Shown: positions 41,156 through 49,272, counted from the first letter of the stretch. The stretch: DNA of 64,000 bases from Bryobacteraceae bacterium (GCA_023384675.1 JAHDVK010000004.1:124001-188000); one strand, 5' to 3'. Notes: generated by a model not told the origin, from the sequence alone. Numbers and translations: made by a program.

Positions 41156-42367
41156 ATGAAACGCGGTCTGTTGATTCTGATTCCGCTTGCGGGGGCGGCG
41201 TGGCTGGTGTGGCTGCTGGCCGGCCGGGACGCGGCTCCGGAGGTTTCCTTTGTCCGCGCCGGGCGGATGACGCTAGTGAGTCTGATCACGACCAACGGCC
41301 GCGTGGAGCCGCGCGAGCGCCACGCGGTGCACGCGGAAACGGCCGCACTGATTGCGCGAGTCCACGTCGAACAGGGCCAGACCGTGGCTGCCGGCGCGCC
41401 GGTTGTCACGCTCGCCGCCCCGGAATCCGACTCGCTGCTGGCCTCGGCGCGCGCGCGGCTGGAGACGGCGCAGGCGGCGCTGGCGGCGCTCGAACGCGGC
41501 GGCCCGGCTCGCGAGATCGCCGCTCTCGAAGGCGCAATCGGCTTGCTGAAAGTGGAACGGCAGGCGGCGGCGCGCGAGGCGGCTTCCCTCGAACGGCTGG
41601 TGAACCAGAAAGCCGCCACGCGGGCGGAACTCGACGCGGCGAAGGACCGCCTGGCGCGCCTCGATGCCGACCTCGCCGCCCAGCAGGGGCGGCGCGCCGC
41701 GCTGGTGGAAACCGATGAAGCCGCGGCGGCGCAGGCGCGAGTTCGCGAGGCTGAAGCCGCGCTGGCGCTGGCCGAACGCCGCGCCGCCGGCAGCACGCTG
41801 CGGGCACCCGCCGCGGGGGTCGTTTACGAATTGGCGGCGCGGGCGGGCGACTGGCTCACGCCGGGTGCGCTGGTGGCGCGCGTGGGGCGGCTGGATCCCA
41901 TCACGGTCACCGTGTATGTGGATGAACCCGATCTGGGCCGGATCAGGCCGCAACTGGAAGTGCGGATCACCTGGGACGCGCTGCCCGGCCGGGCATGGAC
42001 AGGCCGGGTGGAACGCGTGCCCACCCAAGTGGCGCCGCTGGGGAGCCGGCAGGTGGGCGAGGTGCTGGTGGTGGCGGCGAATGAAGATCAGGCGCTGCCG
42101 CCGGGCGCGAATATCAACGCCGAGATCCGCGCCGAGACCGTGGAAAACGCCCTCGCGGTGCCGAAGGAGGCGCTGCAGCGCAACGGCCCCGCAACGGGCG
42201 TGTACGTACTCGCAGGCACGCGGTTGACCTGGCGGCCGGTGCGGACAGGCGTCTCAACGGTGACGCACGCCCAGGTGATTGAGGGGTTGAACGAGGGGGA
42301 TGCGGTGGCGCTGCCGGGCGCTCGGGCGCTGGCCGAAGGCGCGCTGGTCACACCGGTTTACAGATAG
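41156..42367 (+). CDS. HlyD-family periplasmic adaptor, stand-alone
   Basis: 403 residues. Anchor (LLILIPLAGAAWLVWLL), lipoyl half (ARVHVEQGQTVAAGAPVVTL), coiled coil (ARLETAQAALAALERGG to AAAAQARVREAEAALALAERR), return half (STLRAPAAGVVYELA), beta-barrel (VRITWDALPGRAWTGRVERV) and C-terminal domain. It would pair with an inner-membrane pump. The nearest candidate genes are the ABC-type permease downstream on the other strand (overlapping stops by 10 bases), but that is a different class, so the partner is unknown. Confidence 0.86.
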   Translation: MKRGLLILIPLAGAAWLVWLLAGRDAAPEVSFVRAGRMTLVSLITTNGRVEPRERHAVHAETAALIARVHVEQGQTVAAGAPVVTLAAPESDSLLASARARLETAQAALAALERGGPAREIAALEGAIGLLKVERQAAAREAASLERLVNQKAATRAELDAAKDRLARLDADLAAQQGRRAALVETDEAAAAQARVREAEAALALAERRAAGSTLRAPAAGVVYELAARAGDWLTPGALVARVGRLDPITVTVYVDEPDLGRIRPQLEVRITWDALPGRAWTGRVERVPTQVAPLGSRQVGEVLVVAANEDQALPPGANINAEIRAETVENALAVPKEALQRNGPATGVYVLAGTRLTWRPVRTGVSTVTHAQVIEGLNEGDAVALPGARALAEGALVTPVYR

Positions 42368-43119
42368 TCGTAAAAGCCGCGCTGCAGGCGCCGGAACAGA
42401 ACCCACCCCAGCACCAGCGTTCCCAGCGAGACGGCGGCCAGTTTGTACATCAGTTCCGGACTCGGGGCCTGGGCATCCAGCAGCACGTTGCGAAGGGCAA
42501 GCACCATGGCGGCGAGCGGATTGAACTGGTAGATATTGCGGAACTCAGGCGGAATCACCGAAAACGGATAGAAGATCGGCACCAGCCAGAACAGCACCGT
42601 GGTGACGCTCTCCACCACGTAACGGATGTCGCGGATGTACACGTTCAACGAAGCCGTGATCAGCACCAGCCCACATACAAACGCGATTTCCAATCCCCAG
42701 ATCATGGGGAGCCAAATCCAGTAACGGTTGATGCCTTCGCCAAACAGGATCACCAGCGAAAGCAGCAGCCCCACTTGAATCAGCAGATGAAGGACGTTCG
42801 AAAACACCGAAGCGACGGGGATGATCTCGCGCGGCAGGGGCACGCGTTTCACCATCGAGGCGTTTTCGAGCAGCGAGGACGTGCCGCTCATCAGCGCCAC
42901 CGAAAAGAAGCTGAACGGCACCAGCCCGCAGAGCAGAAACAGCGGGTAATTCTGCCCCGGCGCCTGAAAGAGCCGCGTGAAAACGAAGGTCAACACGGCC
43001 ATCATGACGAGCGGGTTGAGCAGCGACCAGAACACGCCCAGGGACATGTTCCGGTAGCGGATCTTAAAGTCCCGGGTGACGAGACTCTGCAGGAGAAACC
43101 ATCGATGGATGCGGCGCAT
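42358..43119 (-). CDS. ABC-2 type permease, polysaccharide-export (Wzm/TagG) like
   Basis: 253 residues. Six membrane helices in the Wzm/TagG pattern (LGVFWSLLNPLVMMAVLTFVFTRLF near the start; SASLNVYIRDIRYVVESVTTVLFWLVPIFYPFSVIPPE, read as TASLNVYIRDIRY). It would export polysaccharide or polyprenyl-linked glycan together with a Wzt-type ATPase. No ATPase gene is beside it in this window. The ATG at 43119 starts the conserved RRIHRWFLLQSLVTRDFKIRYRN leader that precedes the first helix. Confidence 0.87.
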   Translation of the reverse strand: MRRIHRWFLLQSLVTRDFKIRYRNMSLGVFWSLLNPLVMMAVLTFVFTRLFQAPGQNYPLFLLCGLVPFSFFSVALMSGTSSLLENASMVKRVPLPREIIPVASVFSNVLHLLIQVGLLLSLVILFGEGINRYWIWLPMIWGLEIAFVCGLVLITASLNVYIRDIRYVVESVTTVLFWLVPIFYPFSVIPPEFRNIYQFNPLAAMVLALRNVLLDAQAPSPELMYKLAAVSLGTLVLGWVLFRRLQRGFYDYL

Positions 43120-43153
43120 GGCTAGGGCTGAAGCCCTATTGTAGCGATCCGGC

Positions 43154-44038
43154 TTAATGCGCGGCTGGCAACAGGCGCTGCGGGCCGGCGGCTTCCTCCA
43201 GCCGCTCGCATTCATCCACGCCCGCCACGGTGATCTGAAAGCGGTTGTTGTCCGAGCGGGTAATGAGCGCGCGTTCTTTCACGTACCACAGCGTGAACTC
43301 GAGGTGTTCGCGCGGCACGCCCAGGCACTCTTCGAGATCGAAGATCGAGAGCGAGGGCGAGGCGGGCTCCTGCAGCCGCCGGTGATAGAGCGCGGCAAGC
43401 AAGGCCTGGCGCTTGGCGCGTTCGGGGGCCGCGCCGCCATTGCCGTTGGCGGCAGCTACGCGGAAGCGCTTGCGGTGCAGTTCCTGGTGCTGCAGGTCGT
43501 AGGCGGCGCGCCTCTCAGGGTCGCTCACTACATCGTAGGCACGCACGAGGGACCGGAACAGCTCCTGGCTGCCCGTTTCTTGATTGTCGGGGTGGTAGCG
43601 CTGCGCCAGGATGCGATAGACGCGATGAATAGTGTCCGGATGCGCGTTGGGGTGGATCTGCAGGATCTCGTAGTAGTCCGCGTCAGCCTCCTCGACGGGC
43701 TGGGACGGGGGTGGCGGGGGCGGCGCGGCGACCGGCAGGCGGAGACCGATACGAAAGCGGCCGGCCCGGGTTGGCTGGCACCAGGCCACTGTGGCGTTGC
43801 CGGGCAACTGGCCGCCGCTGGCGAGCAGTTCCGCGGTCGGGTGCAACTCCACCAGGGATCCCTCGGCCAACTCCTCCCTGGAAAGCAGCCCGAGGCCATC
43901 CGGCGCCTGGTCAAGCAATGTAACGGTGATGACGCGTCCTGAACTTCCGGGCCCGGAGAGGCGCAGCCTGAGTTCGTGGCCTTGCGCTTTGCTGTTTCTG
44001 TTGCGGGTGCGGCGTTCAGTGGTCGAAGACGTGATCAT
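43154..44038 (-). CDS. PilZ-like/J-domain/winged-helix fusion protein
   Basis: 294 residues. The N-terminal part (residues 20-105) resembles a PilZ-type beta-barrel (LRLRLSGPGSSGRVITVTLLDQAPDGLGLLSREEL). A J-domain follows (DYYEILQIHPNAHPDTIHRVYRILAQRYHPDN) with the HPD motif needed to stimulate DnaK, then a helical C-terminal part (LEECLGVPREHLEFTLWYVKERALITRSD) resembling a winged helix. It likely recruits Hsp70 to a specific client. The domain order is unusual. Confidence 0.82.
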   Translation of the reverse strand: MITSSTTERRTRNRNSKAQGHELRLRLSGPGSSGRVITVTLLDQAPDGLGLLSREELAEGSLVELHPTAELLASGGQLPGNATVAWCQPTRAGRFRIGLRLPVAAPPPPPPSQPVEEADADYYEILQIHPNAHPDTIHRVYRILAQRYHPDNQETGSQELFRSLVRAYDVVSDPERRAAYDLQHQELHRKRFRVAAANGNGGAAPERAKRQALLAALYHRRLQEPASPSLSIFDLEECLGVPREHLEFTLWYVKERALITRSDNNRFQITVAGVDECERLEEAAGPQRLLPAAH

Positions 44039-44160
44039 GATTCCTATTGTGGGCGTGAAGCTCTGAGATGCCCATCGGGGAAACGCCTGTGTCCGGGAGA
44101 CGGATTTGCGGGTTGTACGGGCCGGGCGGCGCGCATGCGGCAGGATTCACCGACTGGGCG

Positions 44161-44601
44161 CTAACGAGTGCGGCTGATCCGAAGCCAGCGCTTTCCCGGC
44201 AGCGTTCGTTTCCGGCGCACTCCGGAAAGTGCAGAGGGGCCAAAGCCGAACTTCGGGCGAGGCATCACCGCCACTTCCCACTCGTCGCCCCCAAAGAAAG
44301 AAAATGCGATCCGCTCGCCGGGAGGGGTGGCGAGAATCGACAAAATACCCGGAGCATAGGCGGCGCCAAGCTCCAGAGCATCCAGCACGGCTGACTCGGC
44401 GTTCAGAAAATAAATGTGGAGCCCTTCCTCGTGGGGGCAGTCCTCGGTGAGAAAGAGCAGAGCGCCCTGTGCCGTGCGGAACTGCCTTTCAAGAACGACG
44501 CCATCCAAGAGGAGACCGGTCCGCCGTCCATGCCGCAGAAGGTGGCTTTGGGGCAATTCTCCCTTGAACGGCTCCAGGCTGTATTCGTCGATTTCGACCA
44601 T
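44161..44601 (-). CDS. Small protein of unknown function, possible immunity partner
   Basis: 146 residues. Beta-rich, no signal peptide. Parts: HLLRHGRRTGLLLDGVVLE, EEGLHIYFLNAESAVLDALELG, RIAFSFFGGDEWEVAV. It lies 14 bases downstream of the peptidoglycan-binding/glycine-zipper gene on the same strand. Small downstream partners of that kind often encode immunity proteins, but no family match supports this. A hypothetical protein is all that can be claimed. Confidence 0.62.
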   Translation of the reverse strand: MVEIDEYSLEPFKGELPQSHLLRHGRRTGLLLDGVVLERQFRTAQGALLFLTEDCPHEEGLHIYFLNAESAVLDALELGAAYAPGILSILATPPGERIAFSFFGGDEWEVAVMPRPKFGFGPSALSGVRRKRTLPGKRWLRISRTR

Positions 44602-44615
44602 GGTGTGAGGGCCGC

Positions 44616-45593
44616 TCAGGGCACGAGCCAGTCAAAAGTCAGATCGGCGCCAAGCGCGCCCAGGGCCCCGCCGACAAAGACGCCCACTGCGACGCAGACC
44701 GGCGCTCCGGGTCCGCATAGAAGACCGGCTGCCGCGCCGCCCGCCGCGCCGCCGGCAATCCCGGCACCCAAAGTCACACCCTCCTTGGCCGATTGCCGCA
44801 CCGGGTCATCGGCCGTCGCGATGTTGTACACGGCAAAGGCGGCAGTCACGAAGATGAGACCCCGTCCTACCTTAGCCAGCCGGGCAGACTGCAGATTCAC
44901 GCTGGGCCGGCTCCGCCCGGAGCTCTCGACGATGGAGAGCCAGACGCGATTCTTCTCGGCCTGGCCGAGGGTCGAGAAGCCTCGGCGGAACAGCCTTTGC
45001 GCGTACAACTCTTCGAGCTCCTGCAGCGTTTTGCCGGTTCGTTTCAGGGCCTCGGCCTGAGCCCGGCCGATGTCGCTGGAATTGAGTCTGGCGGCATCCA
45101 GGATCGAGTTGCGCAGGGCGTTGGCGTCCTGGGCGGCCTGGGCGGGGGACAAGCGTCCCGCGCGAACCTCCGCCATGATGGCGGCGGCCATTCGTTCTGT
45201 CTCCTGAATGTAGCCGCGCCGCACGGCAGCGTCCCGGATGAAACGGGCGCCAAAATTGGCCGCTTCGGACTTCAGCGCGCCCAACGCCGATTCGAGGTCC
45301 GCAAGTTGGCGAAGGTTGGGGCCGCTGTGGTGCGGGGCCGCGGATACCCGGTTTAGTGCGAACAGTGTCGGGCTATCGGGGTCCACCCGGCCCGTCGGCG
45401 CGCTTATTTGTAACGCCCGCCTTTGGAATTCGAGAATTCCGGTGATCGTCTGCGAGTCCAGACAGCCTGTGACGGTCAGCGGCCGAAGAGGCACCAACAG
45501 GCCCCAGTTTTCCAGCAGAAGCTCTTGGACCACGATGACATCATTTCGGTGATTGCAGCCCCCGCAGCCCACACTCGATCCGACATTTCGCAT
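44616..45593 (-). CDS. Peptidoglycan-binding-domain protein with C-terminal glycine-zipper, toxin-like
   Basis: 325 residues. The N-terminus has a peptidoglycan-binding-type module (NDVIVVQELLLENWGL, VTGCLDSQTITGILEFQRRAL, GRVDPDSPTLFALNRV). The middle is helical (AAAIMAEVRAGRLSPAQAAQ). The C-terminus is a glycine-zipper membrane segment (LGAGIAGGAAGGAAAGLL, VAVGVFVGGALGALG). No signal peptide is seen. This layout fits effectors delivered to rival cells (type VI-like) that insert in membranes. No secretion genes are nearby, so the function is inferred. Confidence 0.65.
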   Translation of the reverse strand: MRNVGSSVGCGGCNHRNDVIVVQELLLENWGLLVPLRPLTVTGCLDSQTITGILEFQRRALQISAPTGRVDPDSPTLFALNRVSAAPHHSGPNLRQLADLESALGALKSEAANFGARFIRDAAVRRGYIQETERMAAAIMAEVRAGRLSPAQAAQDANALRNSILDAARLNSSDIGRAQAEALKRTGKTLQELEELYAQRLFRRGFSTLGQAEKNRVWLSIVESSGRSRPSVNLQSARLAKVGRGLIFVTAAFAVYNIATADDPVRQSAKEGVTLGAGIAGGAAGGAAAGLLCGPGAPVCVAVGVFVGGALGALGADLTFDWLVP

Positions 45594-45782
45594 ACCCGCG
45601 CACCCTCCTCCTACACCAAAAGCTTAGCCCCTCGAAGTAATCCGTTCAAGCTGGAAGGGATTGGCGCACCGGGAGGCCCAACCGCCCGGGAGTGGTGAAA
45701 AACAGCCCCGGTGGTGGTATTCGGCCACCGGGATGAAGCGCCGAATCCGCGTTAAGCCATTGTTTTTGTTCACTTTGACAAA

Positions 45783-45799
45783 TTGGCAAGAAAGCTGCA
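45783..45799 (+). promoter_or_regulatory. Sigma-54-like promoter of the YXWGXW gene
   Basis: TTGGCAAG (45783-45790), AAAG, CTGCA (45795-45799) gives GG and GC separated by 10 bases, as in -24/-12 promoters. It predicts transcription start near 45810, 33 bases before the ATG. Two of the key positions differ from consensus. A TTGACA box at 45775 has no good -10 partner. The rest of 45594-45842 holds a short GC hairpin (CCCGGTGG/CCACCGGG) and no gene. Confidence 0.45.
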
Positions 45800-45842
45800 G
45801 TGAACAGGGCAGGTCCAACCTGGACGCGAAGGAGAGAAACCA

Positions 45843-46142
45843 ATGAAACGCTTGCTGGCACTCGGAATTTTCGGGCTGACGTTGGCCGCCGGGGTCGCCG
45901 AGGCGCGCGGACCGTACGCGCGCTATGGGCCTCCTCCGCCCCCGCCCGAGATGATGATGATGCGTCCTGGGCCGCCTGGGCGCGTCTGGGTGCCGGGCCA
46001 CCATCAGTGGCGTGGCAACCGCTATCGCTGGGTGCGAGGCCGCTGGATGCGTCCGCCGCGCGCCCAGATGATGTGGGCGCCGGGCTACTGGGCGCCCGCG
46101 CCGCGTGGCGGCTACATGTATTTCAACGGGTACTGGCGCTGA
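45843..46142 (+). CDS. Small secreted YXWGXW-type repeat protein
   Basis: 99 residues. A signal peptide (LLALGIFGLTLAAGVAEA) is followed by a Pro/Met-rich linker (PPPPPPEMMMMRPGPPG) and YXWGXW-like units: HHQWRGNRYRWVRGRWMRP and GYWAPAPRGGYMYFNGYWR. Such proteins are periplasmic or secreted; their role is unclear. GAAGGAGAG lies 5 to 13 bases before the ATG. The tryptophan/tyrosine-rich units probably form small beta-hairpins. Confidence 0.83.
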   Translation: MKRLLALGIFGLTLAAGVAEARGPYARYGPPPPPPEMMMMRPGPPGRVWVPGHHQWRGNRYRWVRGRWMRPPRAQMMWAPGYWAPAPRGGYMYFNGYWR

Positions 46143-46196
46143 AGCCCGGAGGGCGGGGAGTCCTCGATGTGGGCCACTCCGCTCAGCGGGCCAAAA

Positions 46197-46424
46197 CTAG
46201 GCGGACGCCTCCTTGCGCCGGATCGGCAACCCAATCCGGCGCAGGGCGTTCTCCACGTCGGGCAGTTTCAGGCGCGAGGCGTCGTAATGGACGAGCAGTT
46301 CATCCATCGCAGGATTGAGGCGCAGCATCGCCATTCCATAGATGCCACGGGCTCGATCGATCGCCTCGATCTGGGCATCGTTCAAGGGCTCTGATATTTC
46401 GTACCGGACCTCAACCTTCGTCAT
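46197..46424 (-). CDS. HMA-like small protein lacking the CXXC motif
   Basis: 75 residues. Beta-alpha-beta pattern of a heavy-metal-associated domain (KVEVRYEISEPL, AIDRARGIYGMAMLRLNPAMDELLVHYDAS, VENALRRIGLPIRR), but without the metal-binding CXXC. It may be a degenerate metallochaperone or a protein-binding domain. It is 22 bases downstream of an RNA methyltransferase gene. The ATG at 46424 is preferred over TTG 46433. Confidence 0.62.
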   Translation of the reverse strand: MTKVEVRYEISEPLNDAQIEAIDRARGIYGMAMLRLNPAMDELLVHYDASRLKLPDVENALRRIGLPIRRKEASA

Positions 46425-46446
46425 CGCAGCCAACAGGATAGCACCG

Positions 46447-47178
46447 CTATCCAGGGTTTTTCAGCTTCCACAGCAGTTGTCGCAGGATCCCGGTCCACAC
46501 GGGGGCATCGGTCTGCCGAATCCCACTCCTCAGAATGAGTTGCCGCAGCTTTCCAGTGGCGGATTTGTGGTCGTCGAAGTGGAACTCGCCTGATAGGGCC
46601 ATGATTTCCTTCAGGAGTAGTGTAATTCTCTCAAGCGACTTCGTATCAGCCATTTGGGCGGGCTGGGGAAGCCGCCGGGCAGTGACAGGCTGACGCGTCA
46701 ACTCATAAAGGGTGACCGCGACCGCCTGACCCAGGTTCATGGATTCGTGTTCGGGACGCGTGGGAATGCGCAACAGAAGCTGACAATGGCTGATGTGTTC
46801 GTTCGACAGGCCAGTCTTTTCCGACCCGAAAAGGATCGCGACCCTATCTGACGACAAATGACGTTTTATGAGACGGGATCCTCTCTCCAGGCGAAGCACA
46901 GGGAGGCCGGGCTCACGGTAGGAGACACCCGCGGTTCCCACCGTCAGCGTGCAACCGTGGAGAGCCCCAGCCAGATCGTGATGTATTTCTGCTCTTTGTA
47001 GGACATGGCTGGCGCCAACTGCGGAAACCGCTTCGCGGAACGCCTCATCGTAAGGATTCACCAAGCGTAAATCGAAGAATCCAAAGTTGCTCATGCATCG
47101 AGCCACAGCTCCGATATTGAGCGGATTCCGGGTTTCGATGAGAACGATCGCACCGCGGGATTGAGGCTCTCCACTCAC
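46447..47178 (-). CDS. SpoU-family RNA methyltransferase, TrmJ-like
   Basis: 243 residues. SPOUT fold with the family motifs VLIETRNPLNIGAVARCMSNFG (motif 1, NxGxxxR), LFGSEKTGLSNEHISHCQLLL (motif 2), and RIPTRPEHESMNLGQAVAVTLYEL (motif 3). The C-terminal part is a helical extension as in TrmJ. It probably 2'-O-methylates tRNA position 32 or a related site; the target cannot be told from sequence. Overlaps the small membrane gene (ATGA, 47175-47178). Confidence 0.9.
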   Translation of the reverse strand: MSGEPQSRGAIVLIETRNPLNIGAVARCMSNFGFFDLRLVNPYDEAFREAVSAVGASHVLQRAEIHHDLAGALHGCTLTVGTAGVSYREPGLPVLRLERGSRLIKRHLSSDRVAILFGSEKTGLSNEHISHCQLLLRIPTRPEHESMNLGQAVAVTLYELTRQPVTARRLPQPAQMADTKSLERITLLLKEIMALSGEFHFDDHKSATGKLRQLILRSGIRQTDAPVWTGILRQLLWKLKNPG

Positions 47179-47381
47179 GCCCGGGGCACCGCATCTTCGG
47201 ACTCGGGCAGGTCTGGCTCGCGCAATTCAGCCATGGCCAGGGGCAGATTCGCCACCAGTAGTAAAAAGAGAATGAAAGAAAACCCTGTTGCCTGAACCTT
47301 TGTCTCCGTGCCCCCAAACAGCGCCCGCCTCCAGCGGATGCCGCGCGGGATCCTCAACCGCCATCCCCATGCCATTCTCAT
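47175..47381 (-). CDS. Small membrane protein of unknown function
   Basis: 68 residues with one membrane helix (TGFSFILFLLLVANLPLAMA) after an Arg/Trp-rich N-terminus, then an acidic tail. Start and stop overlap the XRE gene (47378-47381) and the RNA methyltransferase gene (47175-47178), so all three form one coupled unit. The helix follows a basic region, so the N-terminus is likely cytoplasmic. Confidence 0.65.
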   Translation of the reverse strand: MRMAWGWRLRIPRGIRWRRALFGGTETKVQATGFSFILFLLLVANLPLAMAELREPDLPESEDAVPRA

Positions 47382-47668
47382 TCCGCGCCTCCTTGCCGGT
47401 TCTGCTTCCCGGACTTGGCCAGATATCCCAACTCCTCCGACAGCGGCCTGAACGGCTTTCGAGAGAAGATCATTTCGATCGGGAGTTGAAAGAACTCGCT
47501 GATGCGCAATGCGAGTTCCAGGCTGGGGTTGTAGTCGCCCCGCTCCAGATAGCCCACGGTTTGATAGTTCACGCCGAGGGCATCTGCCAGGCTCTGCCGG
47601 GTCAGTCCGCGCTCGGCGCGTAAGACCGGCAGGCGATGGTAGATTCGCCCAGGTCCGGAATTACTCAT
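47378..47668 (-). CDS. XRE-family HTH regulator, small
   Basis: 96 residues. Cro/C1-type helix-turn-helix LPVLRAERGLTRQSLADALG and VNYQTVGYLERGDYNPSLELALRISEFFQLPIEMIFS. No other domain. It has no ribosome-binding site: the ATG at 47668 follows AATTATATGT. The promoter with its palindrome lies right upstream (47680-47704), suggesting autoregulation and possibly leaderless translation. First gene of a unit with a small membrane protein and the RNA methyltransferase. Confidence 0.84.
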   Translation of the reverse strand: MSNSGPGRIYHRLPVLRAERGLTRQSLADALGVNYQTVGYLERGDYNPSLELALRISEFFQLPIEMIFSRKPFRPLSEELGYLAKSGKQNRQGGAE

Positions 47669-47679
47669 ACATATAATTG

Positions 47680-47704
47680 TTGTAGAGGTACAATAAAATG
47701 TCAA
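47680..47704 (-). promoter_or_regulatory. Promoter with embedded operator for the XRE gene
   Basis: On the minus strand, TTGACA (47704-47699) is a perfect -35 box. A 17-base spacer holds the inverted repeat TTGTA-N4-TACAA (47680-47693). The -10 candidate AACAAT lies at 47681-47676. It would place transcription start near the ATG. A repressor bound at the repeat would block the promoter. Confidence 0.55.
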
Positions 47705-47755
47705 CAAAAATCTACTAAATACACAATCTCTGCGTAGGGAGCCCCAGCGTGCGGG

Positions 47756-48481
47756 TCAGGGAGAGAGAGGCGTGAGGGAGCGCAACGTATTCAGCAGGCT
47801 AGCGGCGGCGCGCTGGCTGGCGACCTTCTTTGAGGAACCTTCGCCGGGCGCGACGTAATCCTGGCCGACGCGGGCTTCCACGGTGAACGTCTTGGCGTGT
47901 TCGGGACCCTGTTCCTGGACGATGACGTAGCGGGGCACGGGCAGCCGTAGGGCCTGCGCGAGTTCCTGAAGTTCGCTTTTGGCGTCGAGGGGGATGGGCG
48001 CGAGCACGGTCTCCGCGCCGGGCGGCTTGGCCAGGACGAAGCGCTCGACGAAGGTGCGGCAAGGCGCGAGGCCGCCGTCGAGATGGATGGCGGCGATGAG
48101 CGCTTCGAGTGCATTGGCGAGCAGGGCGGGCTTGGCGCGGCCGCGGCTCATTTCCTCCCCGCGCCCTAGAAGCAGGTAGGAGCCAAGGTCGATAGCGAGC
48201 GCGGCTTCGGCGAGGTGGGCGGCGCTGACGATATGACCCTTCAGCCGCGAGAGCTTGCCTTCAGCGAAATGCGGGAAGTCCTTGTAGAGGTTTTCGCTTG
48301 CGAGAAAGCCGAGGATGGCGTCGCCGAGGAATTCGAGCTGCTCATTATCCTCGAGGGGCGAGAAAGGCCCGGTCCCGTTGTCCGAGAGGAAGGACTTGTG
48401 GGTGAGGGCGCGCTGGAGGAGCGCGGGGTCCCGGAATGCATATTCGATCCGGCGCTCGAGTTCCTCCAGCGGTGCGGGCAT
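47756..48481 (-). CDS. rnc: Ribonuclease III
   Basis: 241 residues. Cuts double-stranded RNA. Signature NEQLEFLGDAILGF holds E50 and D54. The second metal site reads LLANALEALIAAIHLDGG, where the usual Asp of ADxxEA is Asn; the following Glu is present. A dsRNA-binding domain follows (DAKSELQELAQALRL to SSKKVASQRAAASLLNTL). The ATG at 48481 is preferred over TTG 48487. Function is likely kept, but the Asn is worth checking. Confidence 0.94.
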   Translation of the reverse strand: MPAPLEELERRIEYAFRDPALLQRALTHKSFLSDNGTGPFSPLEDNEQLEFLGDAILGFLASENLYKDFPHFAEGKLSRLKGHIVSAAHLAEAALAIDLGSYLLLGRGEEMSRGRAKPALLANALEALIAAIHLDGGLAPCRTFVERFVLAKPPGAETVLAPIPLDAKSELQELAQALRLPVPRYVIVQEQGPEHAKTFTVEARVGQDYVAPGEGSSKKVASQRAAASLLNTLRSLTPLSP

Positions 48482-48490
48482 GGACAAGTT

Positions 48491-49264
48491 TTACTGAGCA
48501 GCCTTGAGCTTGTTGATGAGGATCTTTTCCTCGGTGGCGGCCTTACGGACCTGCGGATGGACATTCTCCAGGGCGAGCGCCTTGTCGATGGCGGCCAGCG
48601 CTTCGTCGAGTTTCTTGTCCTGCCGCAGGCAGTTGGCTTGCCGCACGAGCACGGCCGGGTCGGTCTGCATCGACATCTCCGCGGCCTTGCCGAAGTTCTC
48701 GGCGCAGGCGGCGTGGTTCTTGCGGACCATGGCGGCCAGGCCAAGGGCTTCGTAGCCCTGCGACATAAAGTCCTTCTTGCCGGCCTCCCACTGTTCGTCC
48801 GTGGCTTCGGGGTTGGGCTTGGGCGCGGTGGCGACCATCTCGATCGCGTCCTTGGCGAGCTTTTCGGCGCGGCCGAGTTTCTCTTCCTTGTCGAGGTCGA
48901 ACTCGCGCGTGCGCTGGGCGAGGGCCTGGGCGAGCAGCAGCATGGCGCCGTAGTTCTGCTTGTCGGTTTCGAGGGCGCGCTCCGCGTAAACGATCATATT
49001 GTCGGTATCGCCGATATCGCGGGCGGAGAAGGAAGCGAGATAGAACGCGGTGGCCTTGAAGTCGGTGTCGGCGAACTGGGTGATGAGAGCCATCGCGGCC
49101 TCGATCCGCGCTTGCGGGCTGTCGGCCTGGAACATGGCCATAATGGCCTCAACCTCTTTCTGCGACTTCGGTTGAGGCTGTTTCGGGTTAGTGGACTGCG
49201 CGAAGGTGAGGCCGGCGAAGGCCGCGAGTCCAAGAATCAGGGTGAAAATGCGGGTACGGGACAT
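48491..49264 (-). CDS. Exported TPR-like protein of unknown function
   Basis: 257 residues. A signal peptide (IFTLILGLAAFAGLTFA) and helical repeats: NMIVYAERALETDKQNYGAMLLLAQAL, GYEALGLAAMVRKNHAACAENFGKAAEMSM, ALAAIDKALALENVHPQVRKAA. GAGGAG precedes the ATG at 49264. It lies downstream of another TPR protein with an 8-base gap and may be cotranscribed with it and rnc. Confidence 0.82.
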   Translation of the reverse strand: MSRTRIFTLILGLAAFAGLTFAQSTNPKQPQPKSQKEVEAIMAMFQADSPQARIEAAMALITQFADTDFKATAFYLASFSARDIGDTDNMIVYAERALETDKQNYGAMLLLAQALAQRTREFDLDKEEKLGRAEKLAKDAIEMVATAPKPNPEATDEQWEAGKKDFMSQGYEALGLAAMVRKNHAACAENFGKAAEMSMQTDPAVLVRQANCLRQDKKLDEALAAIDKALALENVHPQVRKAATEEKILINKLKAAQ

Positions 49265-49272
49265 AGTGCTCC

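Noticed and set aside
45775-45780. TTGACA as a sigma-70 -35 box before the YXWGXW gene
   Set aside because: No acceptable -10 sequence lies 16-18 bases downstream; the sigma-54-like pattern fits better.
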